Assembly: GCA_937871985.1 (NCBI GenBank)
Contig: CALMPB010000145.1
Coordinates: 1-54,243, forward strand
Source of the DNA: an uncultured Burkholderiaceae bacterium
GTDB lineage: Bacteria > Pseudomonadota > Gammaproteobacteria > Burkholderiales > Burkholderiaceae
Length of the DNA: 54,243 nt
Reading direction: 5' to 3'
This document shows positions 7,505 to 15,855 of the stretch, one piece after another. Position numbers and translations under genes: made by a program. Positions within the stretch are counted from its first letter, which is position 1, and each line of letters begins with the position of its first letter. The notes below the pieces were generated by a model. It saw nothing but the letters and a program-made list of their open reading frames with translations, made no database searches and was not told the origin of the DNA.

Positions 7505-8295
7505 GCTGCGGCCCCTTCCTCTTCGCCCAGCACCCAGCGCAGGGCGGCGGCGTAGTCACCTTGGGAGGCTTCCAGGGCGGCCTGGATCTGCTTGCGGGAC
7601 TTCACACGGGGGTGCTCGCCCATGACTGCGGCCTGCTTGCGGCTCCGTTGGTGGGGCGTGGCGTCCTTGCCAGCTGCAACCAACTCGGCCACCTTGGCGC
7701 GTTGCTCTTCTGGATTGAGCTTCGCCAGGGCCTTGGCATGGGTCAGGGTGATCTGGCCGGTGTCGGCGGCGTCCTGAACGGCCTTGGTGCTGTCCAGCAG
7801 CGCCAGGGTGTTGCGTACCGTGACCTGACTGCAGGCGAAGATCGTGGCGAGCCGGGAATCGCTGTATCCCCGGCCGACAAAGGCGGCCATCTTGCGAGCC
7901 TTGGTCAGTGGCGGATCGTCGCGTCGAGCCTCATTCATGGCGATCATCAGGTCGCTCATGGTTTCCAGCGTGCCGCGCTGGGCGACCCCGGGGACCAAGA
8001 TGGGCGGCTCGCCACGCTCGGCCAATCGGCGGTTTGCCTCGATGGCGTGTCGCACCCGCTGGCGGCCGTCGACCACCAGAACCTTCCCGGTTTCCGGATC
8101 CTTCCAGACCAAGATCGGTTCGCGGACCCCGAGGGCCATGATGTTCAGGGTGATCGCCTCGTCAAGAGGCAGCTGGATGCGCTCGTCGTAGAGAGGGTGG
8201 GCCGGGTCGGCGATGATCGTGAGGGCGTCCGTTTCGAAGCTCAGGACGTTGGTTTTCCCGCTGGCGCCATAGGCTTCAACGCTGTTCTTTGCCAT
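7501..8295 (-). CDS. ParB/Srx-fold nuclease-domain protein (264 aa)
   Basis: The N-terminal half has the ParB-like fold: LPLDEAITLNIMALGVREPI, then VLVVDGRQRVRHAIEANRR, matching the conserved G-R-x-R nucleotide/DNA-contact region. The middle has a helix-turn-helix pattern (VGRGYSDSRLATIFACSQVT). The tail is basic and helical. Without a ParA partner this is unlikely to be a partition system; phage ParB-like proteins are often regulators or nucleases. Start 8295 is the first in-frame ATG followed by a conserved region. It is 10 bases downstream of rdgC. Confidence 0.85.
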   Translation of the reverse strand: MAKNSVEAYGASGKTNVLSFETDALTIIADPAHPLYDERIQLPLDEAITLNIMALGVREPILVWKDPETGKVLVVDGRQRVRHAIEANRRLAERGEPPILVPGVAQRGTLETMSDLMIAMNEARRDDPPLTKARKMAAFVGRGYSDSRLATIFACSQVTVRNTLALLDSTKAVQDAADTGQITLTHAKALAKLNPEEQRAKVAELVAAGKDATPHQRSRKQAAVMGEHPRVKSRKQIQAALEASQGDYAAALRWVLGEEEGAAA

Positions 8296-8305
8296 GTCGT
8301 GTTCC

Positions 8306-9205
8306 TTAGATTCTCTTTTCGCCGCCGAGGGCGTCGACCAGTTCGGCCAGCAGCTTCGCGAGTTCACCGGTCATGAGCGTCATGTCCGAATCGAATTTCT
8401 CGGCATCGTTGGCGGCGATGGTGTCGTTGCCTTCCTTCAGAACGTCCAGCGGGGCGACGTGCTTGATATCGAGGCCTTCGGTCAGGACGAACGACACGCG
8501 GTCGGCCCAGGTGAGGGCAAGCCGGGTGCATTGCTTGCCGGATTGGATGTGTCGGCGGGCGTCGTCTGCGTCGATGGAGTGGCGCAGGTAGCGGATTGCT
8601 GCGCGGCTCTCGCCGGAAGAGCGCAGTTCGGTGTCCTGGTCGATGCTGAAGTTGCTCGGCGCTTCGTCTTCCGCTAGCCAGCCGGTCATGGCCGAGGCGG
8701 GGGACTGCGTGACGTACAGGTTTTCCAGCGGGAACGGGTCCACGCACTTGGCCAGCAGCCCTATCACCTCGTCAGCCTTGGATGACGCCGCGGTGTCGAT
8801 CACCAGCCAGCGGTTGAGCGGGTCAATCCATACGCGGGTGTCGCGGTAGACGCTGAAGGCGCGCGGCAACAGTTCGTCTGTGACGCGCTCCTTGATTTCC
8901 TTCATCTGCTTGCGGCCCGGCTTGTAGCCTTGCTGCTCTTCGATTTCCTGGGCGCGGGCCTTGGCGACCTGGTTGATAACGCTAGTGGGCAGCAGCTTGC
9001 TTTCGGCGCGCAGGGTCAGCAGGATCTGACCGTTGACGACATGGGCGAGGCCGCCATTCTCACGGGGCGGAAACCAGCCCAGGGATTGCATTTCCAGGTT
9101 GTTGCCAGGCTTGAAGGCGTGGCGCTCCAAGGCGGCTTCCAGGTCATCGCCAAACAGCGCCCAGACGGCGGATAGGCGGTAGATCTTTAGGTTTCTGAAC
9201 CACAT
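8306..9205 (-). CDS. rdgC: Recombination-associated protein RdgC (299 aa)
   Basis: RdgC forms a ring around duplex DNA and restrains RecA. This protein has the family's start [11 protein letters not shown], then [54 protein letters not shown] and [20 protein letters not shown]. Its length is close to that of E. coli RdgC. The start ATG 9205 is fixed by the conserved first residues. A phage-encoded copy may modulate host RecA during replication or SOS-driven induction; that is inference. Confidence 0.95.
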   Translation of the reverse strand: MWFRNLKIYRLSAVWALFGDDLEAALERHAFKPGNNLEMQSLGWFPPRENGGLAHVVNGQILLTLRAESKLLPTSVINQVAKARAQEIEEQQGYKPGRKQMKEIKERVTDELLPRAFSVYRDTRVWIDPLNRWLVIDTAASSKADEVIGLLAKCVDPFPLENLYVTQSPASAMTGWLAEDEAPSNFSIDQDTELRSSGESRAAIRYLRHSIDADDARRHIQSGKQCTRLALTWADRVSFVLTEGLDIKHVAPLDVLKEGNDTIAANDAEKFDSDMTLMTGELAKLLAELVDALGGEKRI

Positions 9206-9224
9206 AGGGATGGCCTTCTGTTCG

Positions 9225-9585
9225 TTAGTGGGGAATCCAGCCGATGACGGCCTTCTTGGTGGTCTTGCTGATGACGGGGGCGCCGTTCTTGTCCAGCTTT
9301 GGGCCACGGCACATGATGCGCAGGCGAGATGTGCGCATGGTCTTGCTGGCAAGCCTGATGAAGTCCCGCGCAAACTGAGGGGCGTCGAAGGGGGGCGGAA
9401 ACTGCTACAGGCTTGCCCTTGGCGAGGAAATACTCTGTCTTGACCTTCAGCCATTCGGCCTCGTCTTCGGGCGTCAAGTGCTTGCGCACGTCGTGCGCCA
9501 ATCCCTCAAGGTGCTTTTTCCAGGCGCGTTCTGCGGCCTTCTTGGCGAGAGCTTCGGTCATGCCGAATACACAAAATGCACTCAT
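9225..9585 (-). pseudogene. Small phage gene split by a +1 frameshift at a C6 run
   Basis: From ATG 9585 (ATGA overlap with the upstream gene) the frame reads MSAFCVFGMTEALAKKAAER, then [20 protein letters not shown], then [10 protein letters not shown]. At the six-base G run on the plus strand (9390-9395) the frame fails. Skipping one base restores a convincing continuation ([47 protein letters not shown]) ending at 9225. The restored product would be 119 aa. This is either a real frameshift mutation, a sequencing error in a homopolymer, or less likely programmed shifting. Function unknown. Confidence 0.75.
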
Positions 9586-9860
9586 TGCTGATTCCTTTTG
9601 GCATTGGTGCGCTCAGGGCGCGGAGTGAGGCCAGCGGAACAGCGACCGGCCCAGATGTTGCTGATGGTCTGTGGCGACACGCCGTAGCATTCGCCCAGGT
9701 CGTAGGTGGAAAGCCGGCCGCGCGCGGCCCGGATAAATTCGATTTCTTCAGGCCCGACGGGCTCGGCCCTTGGGTCTTCCCAGCGAAGCCGGCGCCGAGG
9801 CAATGGCACGGGCGGAATCCACCCGGCGCGGTCGCGCAGGATGAAGTCAATTCCGTTCAT
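9582..9860 (-). CDS. Small protein with C-terminal helix-turn-helix (92 aa)
   Basis: After an arginine/proline-rich N-terminus, the segment LSTYDLGECYGVSPQTISNI followed by WAGR has the spacing of a helix-turn-helix, suggesting DNA binding. The start MNGIDFILRDRAGW at 9860 overlaps the upstream gene (ATGA). It may regulate early genes; the target is unknown. Confidence 0.7.
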   Translation of the reverse strand: MNGIDFILRDRAGWIPPVPLPRRRLRWEDPRAEPVGPEEIEFIRAARGRLSTYDLGECYGVSPQTISNIWAGRCSAGLTPRPERTNAKRNQQ

Positions 9861-10090
9861 AGGACGCTGCGCAGGATCCAGCCCAGTACCTGCGGGCCGA
9901 AGAAGAAGAACGCGGCCAGGGCCAGGGCTGCGGGCCAAGCCCACCAGGGGATATCCGCGTCCTTGCTCCAGTTGCCTTTGCCGGCGTGGTCACGGGGTGC
10001 GATGAAGTCGCCCAGCCTGCGGGCTGCCTTAGCGGCGATGCGCAGGGGGCGGATGCGTGCCGGTGGCGCGCTGGCGCTGATGGTGTTCAT
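9857..10090 (-). CDS. Small membrane protein (77 aa)
   Basis: A basic N-terminal half is followed by one strong hydrophobic segment, IPWWAWPAALALAAFFFF, near the C-terminus. Both ends are coupled to neighbours by ATGA overlaps. Possible membrane-acting early phage protein; function unknown. Confidence 0.65.
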   Translation of the reverse strand: MNTISASAPPARIRPLRIAAKAARRLGDFIAPRDHAGKGNWSKDADIPWWAWPAALALAAFFFFGPQVLGWILRSVL

Positions 10091-10215
10091 TGGGTGGCGC
10101 TCCAGGGGTCGGCCGCGACGTAGCGGCGTGAGAGGTAGTCGCCGAGGGGCGCCAGCACCAGCCGCGCGAACGCGAACAGGCCCAGGCCCCAGGCGAGGGT
10201 TTCGATGTAGGTCAT
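10087..10215 (-). CDS. Small membrane protein (42 aa)
   Basis: Begins MTYIETLAWGLGLFAFARLV, a single membrane-like helix, and ends YVAADPWSATQ. Its stop overlaps the next gene's ATG. It is the first gene of this coupled block after the diguanylate cyclase region. Function unknown. Confidence 0.6.
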   Translation of the reverse strand: MTYIETLAWGLGLFAFARLVLAPLGDYLSRRYVAADPWSATQ

Positions 10216-10372
10216 GGGGATTTGCGCGAATGCGCGGTGGTGAGGCTTTGGAGAGCAGGCCGGAAGGCCCGATCAGTTCACTTCCGGGATGAAAGTCACT
10301 TTTTGCGCCGGTGACGAAGCGGCACCGGCCCGCTCTCCGAAGCCGCCTCGGCGGTCCGGGGATGGCGGGGTT

Positions 10373-10438
10373 CTACTTGCTTGTGCCGCTGCCGCATTTC
10401 AGGAAGTCGAGAAGTTCTTTGATGAAGTGGACAATCAT
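10373..10438 (-). CDS. Microprotein copy A (21 aa), paralogue of the ORFs at 12346 and 14001
   Basis: Reads MIVHFIKELLDFLKC then GSGTSK. It aligns without gaps to the last 21 residues of copy B and shares the xFIxELxD core and terminal Lys with copies B and C. Upstream DNA also matches copy B (GGAGC, TTTGC, ATGG, CCATGAT), but with one extra base between the Shine-Dalgarno-proximal ATG and this frame, so initiation must use the inner ATG 10438. This may be a decaying copy. The rest of the 362-base gap (10216-10577) contains only short inverted repeats that I cannot assign. Confidence 0.5.
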   Translation of the reverse strand: MIVHFIKELLDFLKCGSGTSK

Positions 10439-10577
10439 GGCCTGCCATGGCAAAGGCTCCGCGGTGGGTTGATGGATGGCAGACACGCGCGCCAAACGGA
10501 CGGCAGTGGGGCCACTTAGCACCCTGGTGGCGGTACAGACTCTTCTATTGCTTTGGCGGGCTCTGCCCCTAGGACGG

Positions 10578-12185
10578 CTAGCGGTGTGTCACGCGGTGGA
10601 AAACTCGGCCTCGGCCTGCGCTCTTCGCGGCATAAAGAGCAGCATCTGCTTCCGCGAGGAGCGAATCTAGGTCACCCCCGTCTGCCGGAAAAATTGAAAC
10701 GCCTACGGACGCGCCCACGGATGCTGTCACCTCCGAATATCGTTCGGAAAGTAGCTTGACCAAGTCGCTTCCTGCGGAAAGGGCAATTTCAGCATTAGCG
10801 TCGTCCATCAAGACGAAGAACTCGTCACCACCGAACCGGGCTATGACGTCCGCCGTGCGGAATGCCCTTTTCATGCGTTGTGCGACAGACTTCAGCACTG
10901 CATCGCCCATGGCGTGCCCCTGGGTATCGTTGACGTCTTTGAAGTGATCCAGATCTATCGCGAGGACGGCTACTGAGCGGCCTGCTCTGGTCGCGGCCGC
11001 CAAAACCTGGTTTGCCACCTCTGCGAACAGAACACGGTTACACAACCCCGTAAGGGGGTCGTGATATGCCATTTGTTGTGCCCGCGCCAGCATATGCGAT
11101 GTTTCTGTCAGAGCAGCTCCGAGTTCAGCCGTTTCCACAAAGCGCGTTGGAGGAGCCACGAAAGCCCCCCCTCGGCCTAGGTCGACAGCCGGTTCAATAA
11201 GCGCTGCGATGGATTTTTCGATCGTTCGCGCCATCCAAACCGCCAGCGCTACGCCTAGACCTATAACTGCGGCGCCGGCCAGGATGACCTTGACTAAAGA
11301 GGCAGTAAGCTCATCTAACAGGACGTTGGTTGGCGCGCCAACAGCTACAGTCCACTTGGCGTCCGATGTATGAGTGAATGCTGTAAAAACCGAAATGCCC
11401 TCTTTGGTGGTGCTTTCCAGAGTGTCTTCCGCCCGCGCCATGATGGCGTGACGGAGTGACGAGACTGCGGGCTGTCCTATGAATCTTTCTTCATCGCGCG
11501 TACGGCCCGCGATAATGCCTTGAGAGTCTAGCAATGCAGCCACCCACCCTTTCCCGAGCGCCTGCCGACGTAGTATCTTTCCTGCGATGTCAGGGCTGAT
11601 ACCCGCCTGTAGGCTGTACCGTACATCGTTGTCGATGACAACTGGAACGCTGATAGCGACTAAGTGCCGGTTTGTGGGGGTCTTAAATAAATCGGTTTGT
11701 GACACGGAGCGGTACGAGAACACGCGGTCTAGCGCTTCCTCGGGGGCAGATGCGCGTACAGCCGGACGGCGAACATCGTGCCCTGTGTTCAGGATTTGCA
11801 TACGGCTACTGTCGACGAGGGTGTAGCTGTCGACGTTCTGCAATTGAGCTATTTGGCGTGCCTTAGCGTGAAAAGCATGTAGGTCGCCGCGAGACAGTTC
11901 TTCTGATGCCGCGAGGACTTGCAGCCCAGCCGTCACTCCGTGAATCTCTCTCTCCCAATCGACGGTAATGCTCCGAGCGATTGAGACTGTTTCTTGATAG
12001 ACCCGTTCCTTTTTCAGACGATAGTCTTCGTACACTGTCAGAGACGCGACTAGGGCTGCAGGTAGCGAACATGCTAGGCCAAGCAGAACAAGCGCTTGGC
12101 GCAGTGACAACAGTATTCTTGGGCGAGTAGTAGTCTTGCGCGATGCGGCCAATTTAATGTCACTGTGTGGCATGTATATGGACAT
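10578..12185 (-). CDS. Membrane diguanylate cyclase, dCache-like sensor plus GGDEF (535 aa)
   Basis: Makes cyclic di-GMP from two GTP. Layout: cytoplasmic N-terminus, membrane helix about 31-52, periplasmic region about 53-297 with a double-Cache-like pattern, second membrane helix about 298-319, a linker, then a GGDEF domain about 372-535. The domain starts AYHDPLTGLCNR and has the active-site loop RFGGDEFFVLM (GGDEF 452-456). The inhibitory site RTAD (443-446) lies exactly five residues before it, so both catalysis and product inhibition look intact. The base composition is more AT-rich than the flanking phage genes. It interrupts a run of small early phage genes and lies between microprotein copies B and A. 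It looks like lysogenic-conversion cargo that could alter host adhesion or motility. Confidence 0.95.
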   Translation of the reverse strand: MSIYMPHSDIKLAASRKTTTRPRILLSLRQALVLLGLACSLPAALVASLTVYEDYRLKKERVYQETVSIARSITVDWEREIHGVTAGLQVLAASEELSRGDLHAFHAKARQIAQLQNVDSYTLVDSSRMQILNTGHDVRRPAVRASAPEEALDRVFSYRSVSQTDLFKTPTNRHLVAISVPVVIDNDVRYSLQAGISPDIAGKILRRQALGKGWVAALLDSQGIIAGRTRDEERFIGQPAVSSLRHAIMARAEDTLESTTKEGISVFTAFTHTSDAKWTVAVGAPTNVLLDELTASLVKVILAGAAVIGLGVALAVWMARTIEKSIAALIEPAVDLGRGGAFVAPPTRFVETAELGAALTETSHMLARAQQMAYHDPLTGLCNRVLFAEVANQVLAAATRAGRSVAVLAIDLDHFKDVNDTQGHAMGDAVLKSVAQRMKRAFRTADVIARFGGDEFFVLMDDANAEIALSAGSDLVKLLSERYSEVTASVGASVGVSIFPADGGDLDSLLAEADAALYAAKSAGRGRVFHRVTHR

Positions 12186-12345
12186 ATTCTAACAATGTCA
12201 GCTCGCGCCCGTCGCTTCGCATTTTTCGTCCGTGCCAAACGTTGCAGGTTACACCGTAGTGCGCAGCGCGCGGTGTTGCCTTTGCGCGACGACCACGGTG
12301 CTCCTTATTCACGCAGGGTGTTAGCGGAGAATATTGGACCGACGG

Positions 12346-12420
12346 CTACTTGTTGATGCTGCTGCCGAAGTTGAATGCGTCGATGAGTTCTTCGATGAAA
12401 CGGATGATCATGGCTACCAT
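12346..12420 (-). CDS. Microprotein copy B (24 aa)
   Basis: Reads MVAMIIRFIEELIDAFNFG then SSINK. The Shine-Dalgarno GGAG lies eight bases before ATG 12420. Heptad-like hydrophobic spacing suggests a short amphipathic helix. Copies A (10373) and C (14001) share the core FIEELID/LLEELID and the final Lys-stop. The 160-base gap between it and the cyclase start holds no other ORF I can support. Confidence 0.6.
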   Translation of the reverse strand: MVAMIIRFIEELIDAFNFGSSINK

Positions 12421-12506
12421 TGCGAAAGCTCCAGGGTGGGATAGGGGTGATGAGGTATCTGGCAGCGCCTGCCGATACCCCGCACGCGGGGCATGAGCCG
12501 GAGCCG

Positions 12507-12773
12507 TCAGGCGGCGGGCTGTTCCGCATTCGCCGACTTGCCGCAGAAGGGGCAGAAGGACACATGCATCGGCACTGCCTTCCCGTCCTGGCTGCGGTAG
12601 CCGGGGGCATCCGCCTTTACATGGATGGGGATGAAAAGCCGGGCGTCCATTGCGCTGCCGTCGATAACGAAAGCGACGTTGCCCATCTTGACGCTGGTGA
12701 TTGGGCCTTTGACTTGAGGTTGAAGGTATTTCTTGGCGTCTTCCTCGACACGCGATATGCAGTCGCATTGCAT
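12507..12773 (-). CDS. Hypothetical phage protein with C-terminal CPFCGK zinc knuckle (88 aa)
   Basis: Starts MQCDCISRVEEDAKKYLQPQ and ends near VSFCPFCGKSANAEQPAA. The two CxxC/CxC-like pairs could bind zinc. ATG 12773 has GAGGA upstream and is preferred to a start fifteen codons earlier. Function unknown; similar proteins occur in early operons of related phages. Confidence 0.72.
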   Translation of the reverse strand: MQCDCISRVEEDAKKYLQPQVKGPITSVKMGNVAFVIDGSAMDARLFIPIHVKADAPGYRSQDGKAVPMHVSFCPFCGKSANAEQPAA

Positions 12774-12783
12774 GGTCAGTTCC

Positions 12784-12969
12784 TCACTGCTGGGGTTGAG
12801 CTTCGGTGATGGCCGCATTCAAGCGGCGCTTGAGGATGGGCCGCACTGCGTTGTCGACTGCGGCGCGCATTTCGTCATCGAGGGGGATATCGCCGTGCGT
12901 GGTGTTGATGGCGACGGCGGCGGCGAGTTGTACGGAGATTGCCCGGGACAGGGCTTCGGCTTCGTTCAT
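12784..12969 (-). CDS. Small helical phage protein (61 aa)
   Basis: Starts MNEAEALSRAISVQLAAAVA and is almost all predicted helix, ending ILKRRLNAAITEAQPQQ. It lies between the 227-aa and 88-aa ORFs with gaps of 10-14 bases, so it belongs to the same transcript. No recognisable family. Confidence 0.65.
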   Translation of the reverse strand: MNEAEALSRAISVQLAAAVAINTTHGDIPLDDEMRAAVDNAVRPILKRRLNAAITEAQPQQ

Positions 12970-12983
12970 GCTCGGCCCCTGGG

Positions 12984-13667
12984 TCAGTCGTCGTACTGTT
13001 CGCCTGCGGCGCTTTGTACGTCGTCGTTGTCCATGTCCACCTCCAGCCGCGTGCGGCCGACGTACATCGCCATGAGGATGGCTTCGAATTCGCTGATCAC
13101 ATTAGGGCGCGAGGACGGCGTTACGTCATGCCCGTCGAATCTCAGGGAGTACACGTCGCCATCTTTATTGACGGCGAGGCGGATGCTGGCGCCGTAGGCG
13201 CTATAGCAGCGGGGGTCGGCATCGAGCGACAGCCAGCCACCGCCGTATTCGGACGGTTCGTAAAGGGCGTAAAACTCAGCCCGATCCTCAACATGAAGGC
13301 CTTCGCGAGCCTTATCGATGAGCGCGGAAAGCTTGATTGTGGTGGGCACGGTCGTGATGACGCTCGATGCCACCTTCTCCAGAGCGACGCGGATCGCTTC
13401 GGCGTTCAATCCCTGCGCCAGGCCTGCCATGCTTTGGTTAAGGACTTGCTGGAACTTGGCCATATCGTCCATGGCAAGGCCATGAGGGAGGGCGGCGGCC
13501 AGCTGGTCCTTCAGTAAGGTGCGGAACGCGCTGCGGTATCCCGTCGCGTCATCGATCGCGCTGGTAATGGCGCCGACGATGTGCTTGTCCAGGATGGGCT
13601 GGAGCTTTTCGGGTGCCAAGGCCTGGGCAAGTGCGGCTTCCAGGTCGATGTTGATCTTCAGTTCCAT
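12984..13667 (-). CDS. Hypothetical phage protein (227 aa)
   Basis: The N-terminal half is helical (MELKINIDLEAALAQALAPE, then KDQLAAALPHGLAMDDMAKF). The C-terminal half is mixed, with aromatic residues (EFYALYEPSEYGGGWLSLDA) and an acidic tail. There is no catalytic or membrane motif. It is the largest unknown of this leftward block. Its conserved position among short genes suggests a host-takeover or regulatory role, but that is only contextual. Confidence 0.72.
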   Translation of the reverse strand: MELKINIDLEAALAQALAPEKLQPILDKHIVGAITSAIDDATGYRSAFRTLLKDQLAAALPHGLAMDDMAKFQQVLNQSMAGLAQGLNAEAIRVALEKVASSVITTVPTTIKLSALIDKAREGLHVEDRAEFYALYEPSEYGGGWLSLDADPRCYSAYGASIRLAVNKDGDVYSLRFDGHDVTPSSRPNVISEFEAILMAMYVGRTRLEVDMDNDDVQSAAGEQYDD

Positions 13668-13730
13668 GAGGGGGCATGTCCTATAGGGAAGGGGGGAGTT
13701 GCCCCGGGGAGGCGCCCGGGGCGGTTGGGG

Positions 13731-13889
13731 CTAGGCGACGACTACGCCGCGCTTCGCCAGCCACTTCACGGCGGCGGCGCGGGTCTTGAACTGCTTGGAC
13801 TGGGTGAACGTGAGGGCCAGGAAGCCGCCCGAGTTGGGGATCAGGCCGCGCCCGATTTGTTCGTTGTTGCCTTGGTTGAGGTGTTGCAT
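13731..13889 (-). CDS. DUF1391-like small phage protein (52 aa)
   Basis: From ATG 13889, with GGAG eight bases upstream, it reads MQHLNQGNNEQIGRGLIPNS, then FLALTFTQSKQFKTRAAAVK, then WLAKRG. This matches the short family seen in lambdoid phages (DUF1391 pattern: F-x-A-L-T, then S-K-x-F-K-T, then W-L). Function unknown. Confidence 0.7.
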   Translation of the reverse strand: MQHLNQGNNEQIGRGLIPNSGGFLALTFTQSKQFKTRAAAVKWLAKRGVVVA

Positions 13890-14000
13890 TTCTGCGTCTC
13901 CGTGGTTGGCTTCGGTAAGCGCTGACCCGCAGCGCTGGCCGAAACCCACGCTGGCCGGCTTCCCGGCGCCGCCCGGACGTGCTGGGCATGGCTTTCGGTG

Positions 14001-14075
14001 CTACTTGCTGACGTCGCGGCCGAAGTTGGCAACGTCGATCAGTTCTTCCAGGAGTCGTACGAAGGCGGCGAGCAT
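14001..14075 (-). CDS. Microprotein copy C (24 aa), first gene of the leftward block
   Basis: Reads MLAAFVRLLEELIDVANFG then RDVSK. GGAG lies eight bases before ATG 14075, the same spacing as copy B. It aligns along its full length to copy B at 12346. Between it and the divergent ATPase gene are 175 bases of AT-rich DNA that must hold the ATPase promoter and perhaps a leftward one. Confidence 0.6.
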   Translation of the reverse strand: MLAAFVRLLEELIDVANFGRDVSK

Positions 14076-14250
14076 ATGGGAGTCTCCAAAGGGAGTTGCC
14101 AAAGGGAGGGGATAAAAGTTTTGAATCGAAGTGATACTATCGAATACGTCTTTTCACGACCCAGAATCTAGGTGGCTTGCTAATTCACCGGCTTGAGACG
14201 CATGTTCTCTGTGTAGGTTGCTCTCCCTTCTCGCTTTTCGAGTATCCAAT

Positions 14251-15855
14251 ATGGCATCTATAAAAACGATTCGCGCACGAAATTTAAGGGCTCTAGGTGA
14301 TACGGGTCATATTCGACTTGCGCCAATTACGGTCCTGGTGGGAAAAAACAGTATTGGCAAGAGCACATTTGCTCGCATATTTCCCTTGGTCCGGCAAAGT
14401 GTCGAGGTGAAACGCCGAGCTCCCATTTTATGGTGGGGAAAGTACGTCGACTTCGGAACTTTTGAGGAAGCGGTTAACAGAAATTCGAGTGAAAAAGAGA
14501 TTGAATTTTCCTTCACGATCACGTTGGATCGTGGTGTTCTTAATATGTTGGCGACCAGCATTAGCCAAATCCGGCGGCCCACGCTCCTTCCTCACTCGAC
14601 TGATTTCATCGCTTCTATAACTCTGGTGCAAGGTGCCCAGGGGACATATATTAAAAAAATAAGCATTTCTGTGCACGATCTCGTCTGTGAGGTGCACATA
14701 AGTATGCATCAAACTATAGACAAGATAACTTGTGGGCCCCTTGAATGGGTTCCGGCAAACAATGTTGTCGGGCATGTCCTCACTGGCGAGATATTTCCAG
14801 AAATTGCCTTTACCCGCCCTCCCTCGAAAAGTGAGGCTGGCGTCGGCTATCGACAGATTGTGGGTGGGGCACCGCTTTATGCCATTCTCCATCAACAAGT
14901 GCAGCAAGTCGTGCACGGAAATACAACTCCAGACCGGATTCGAGAGATTTCGAAGAAAATGCCATTAGCCGGGGCTGAGGGCGCGCTACGCATTATCAAG
15001 AGTATTAATGGCCCCCCGAGTTGGAAAGTTGCGACTTCGGGATGGACAGTCAGCTCACCTCGCCTGAAGCGTATTAGAGAGGCGACGCTCATAAGTTCGG
15101 TGCCATCTCTTCTGCAGGCATTTAATAATGCTGTTAATGATTTTGGTCAAGGCGTGAGATATTTGGCTCCTCTCCGAGCGACTGCGGAGCGATATTATCG
15201 ACCCCAAGAGCTATCTTTAGAGGAAATTGACTCTAATGGTGGGAATCTCGCAATATTTCTTAATGGGCTAAAAGACCAAGGGCGTTTGTCATCCTATAAC
15301 AAGTGGATGAAGGAAAACCTTGGGTTGGAAATCATGCCAGAAAAAAATGGGGGGCAAATTTCTTTAAAAGTTAAATTTGAAGGCGCCGATTCGACTAACC
15401 TCGCGGATATGGGGTTCGGGTTATCCCAAGTGTTGCCTGTCGCCACTCAATTGTGGGTTTCATCAAATCCTTCGGTAAGGCGCGGAATCGGTAGCCGAGA
15501 TGGCGCTACGAGCTGTTTGGTCATGGAGCAACCCGAACTACATTTGCATCCAGCATTTCAGGGAAAAATTGCAGACTTGCTCCATGGTGCATTAGTGCGC
15601 TGGAATGAGGGAGGTCATCGAGAAGACACGGACTCACCGTTTTGCACCGTGGTTGAGACGCACAGTTCAGCTCTTATAAATCGACTCGGCGAGCTAGTCT
15701 TTGAAGAAAAGCTCAAGGAATCCGATATTCAGATATTACTATTTGACTACGACGAAGATTCTGCTGAAGTGAATGTAATAAAAGCATCGTTCAATCGCGA
15801 TGGCGTTTTGGAGAACTGGCCCTTTGGCTTCTTTAGTGGAGCGGTCGGGGAATGA
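14251..15855 (+). CDS. OLD/ABC-type AAA ATPase, likely defence ATPase (534 aa)
   Basis: Has the SMC/OLD-type ATPase plan: Walker A VGKNSIGKST (residues 31-39), a signature-like segment NLADMGFGLSQVLPVATQL, Walker B CLVMEQPELHLHP, and a switch segment VVETHSSALINRL. No nuclease domain follows, so the effector is probably the overlapping next gene (4-base overlap). Known systems with this logic include PARIS (AriA/AriB) and OLD-family pairs; I cannot assign it to one. Start ATG 14251 begins MASIKTIRARNLRALGD, the usual first strand of this family. The DNA is clearly more AT-rich than the flanking phage genes, a sign of separate acquisition. Confidence 0.9.
   Translation: MASIKTIRARNLRALGDTGHIRLAPITVLVGKNSIGKSTFARIFPLVRQSVEVKRRAPILWWGKYVDFGTFEEAVNRNSSEKEIEFSFTITLDRGVLNMLATSISQIRRPTLLPHSTDFIASITLVQGAQGTYIKKISISVHDLVCEVHISMHQTIDKITCGPLEWVPANNVVGHVLTGEIFPEIAFTRPPSKSEAGVGYRQIVGGAPLYAILHQQVQQVVHGNTTPDRIREISKKMPLAGAEGALRIIKSINGPPSWKVATSGWTVSSPRLKRIREATLISSVPSLLQAFNNAVNDFGQGVRYLAPLRATAERYYRPQELSLEEIDSNGGNLAIFLNGLKDQGRLSSYNKWMKENLGLEIMPEKNGGQISLKVKFEGADSTNLADMGFGLSQVLPVATQLWVSSNPSVRRGIGSRDGATSCLVMEQPELHLHPAFQGKIADLLHGALVRWNEGGHREDTDSPFCTVVETHSSALINRLGELVFEEKLKESDIQILLFDYDEDSAEVNVIKASFNRDGVLENWPFGFFSGAVGE

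Noticed and set aside
7501..8295. ParB-like gene as a plasmid-type partition system
   Set aside because: No ParA gene nor parS-like repeats accompany it, and the prophage is integrated; a regulatory role is more likely.
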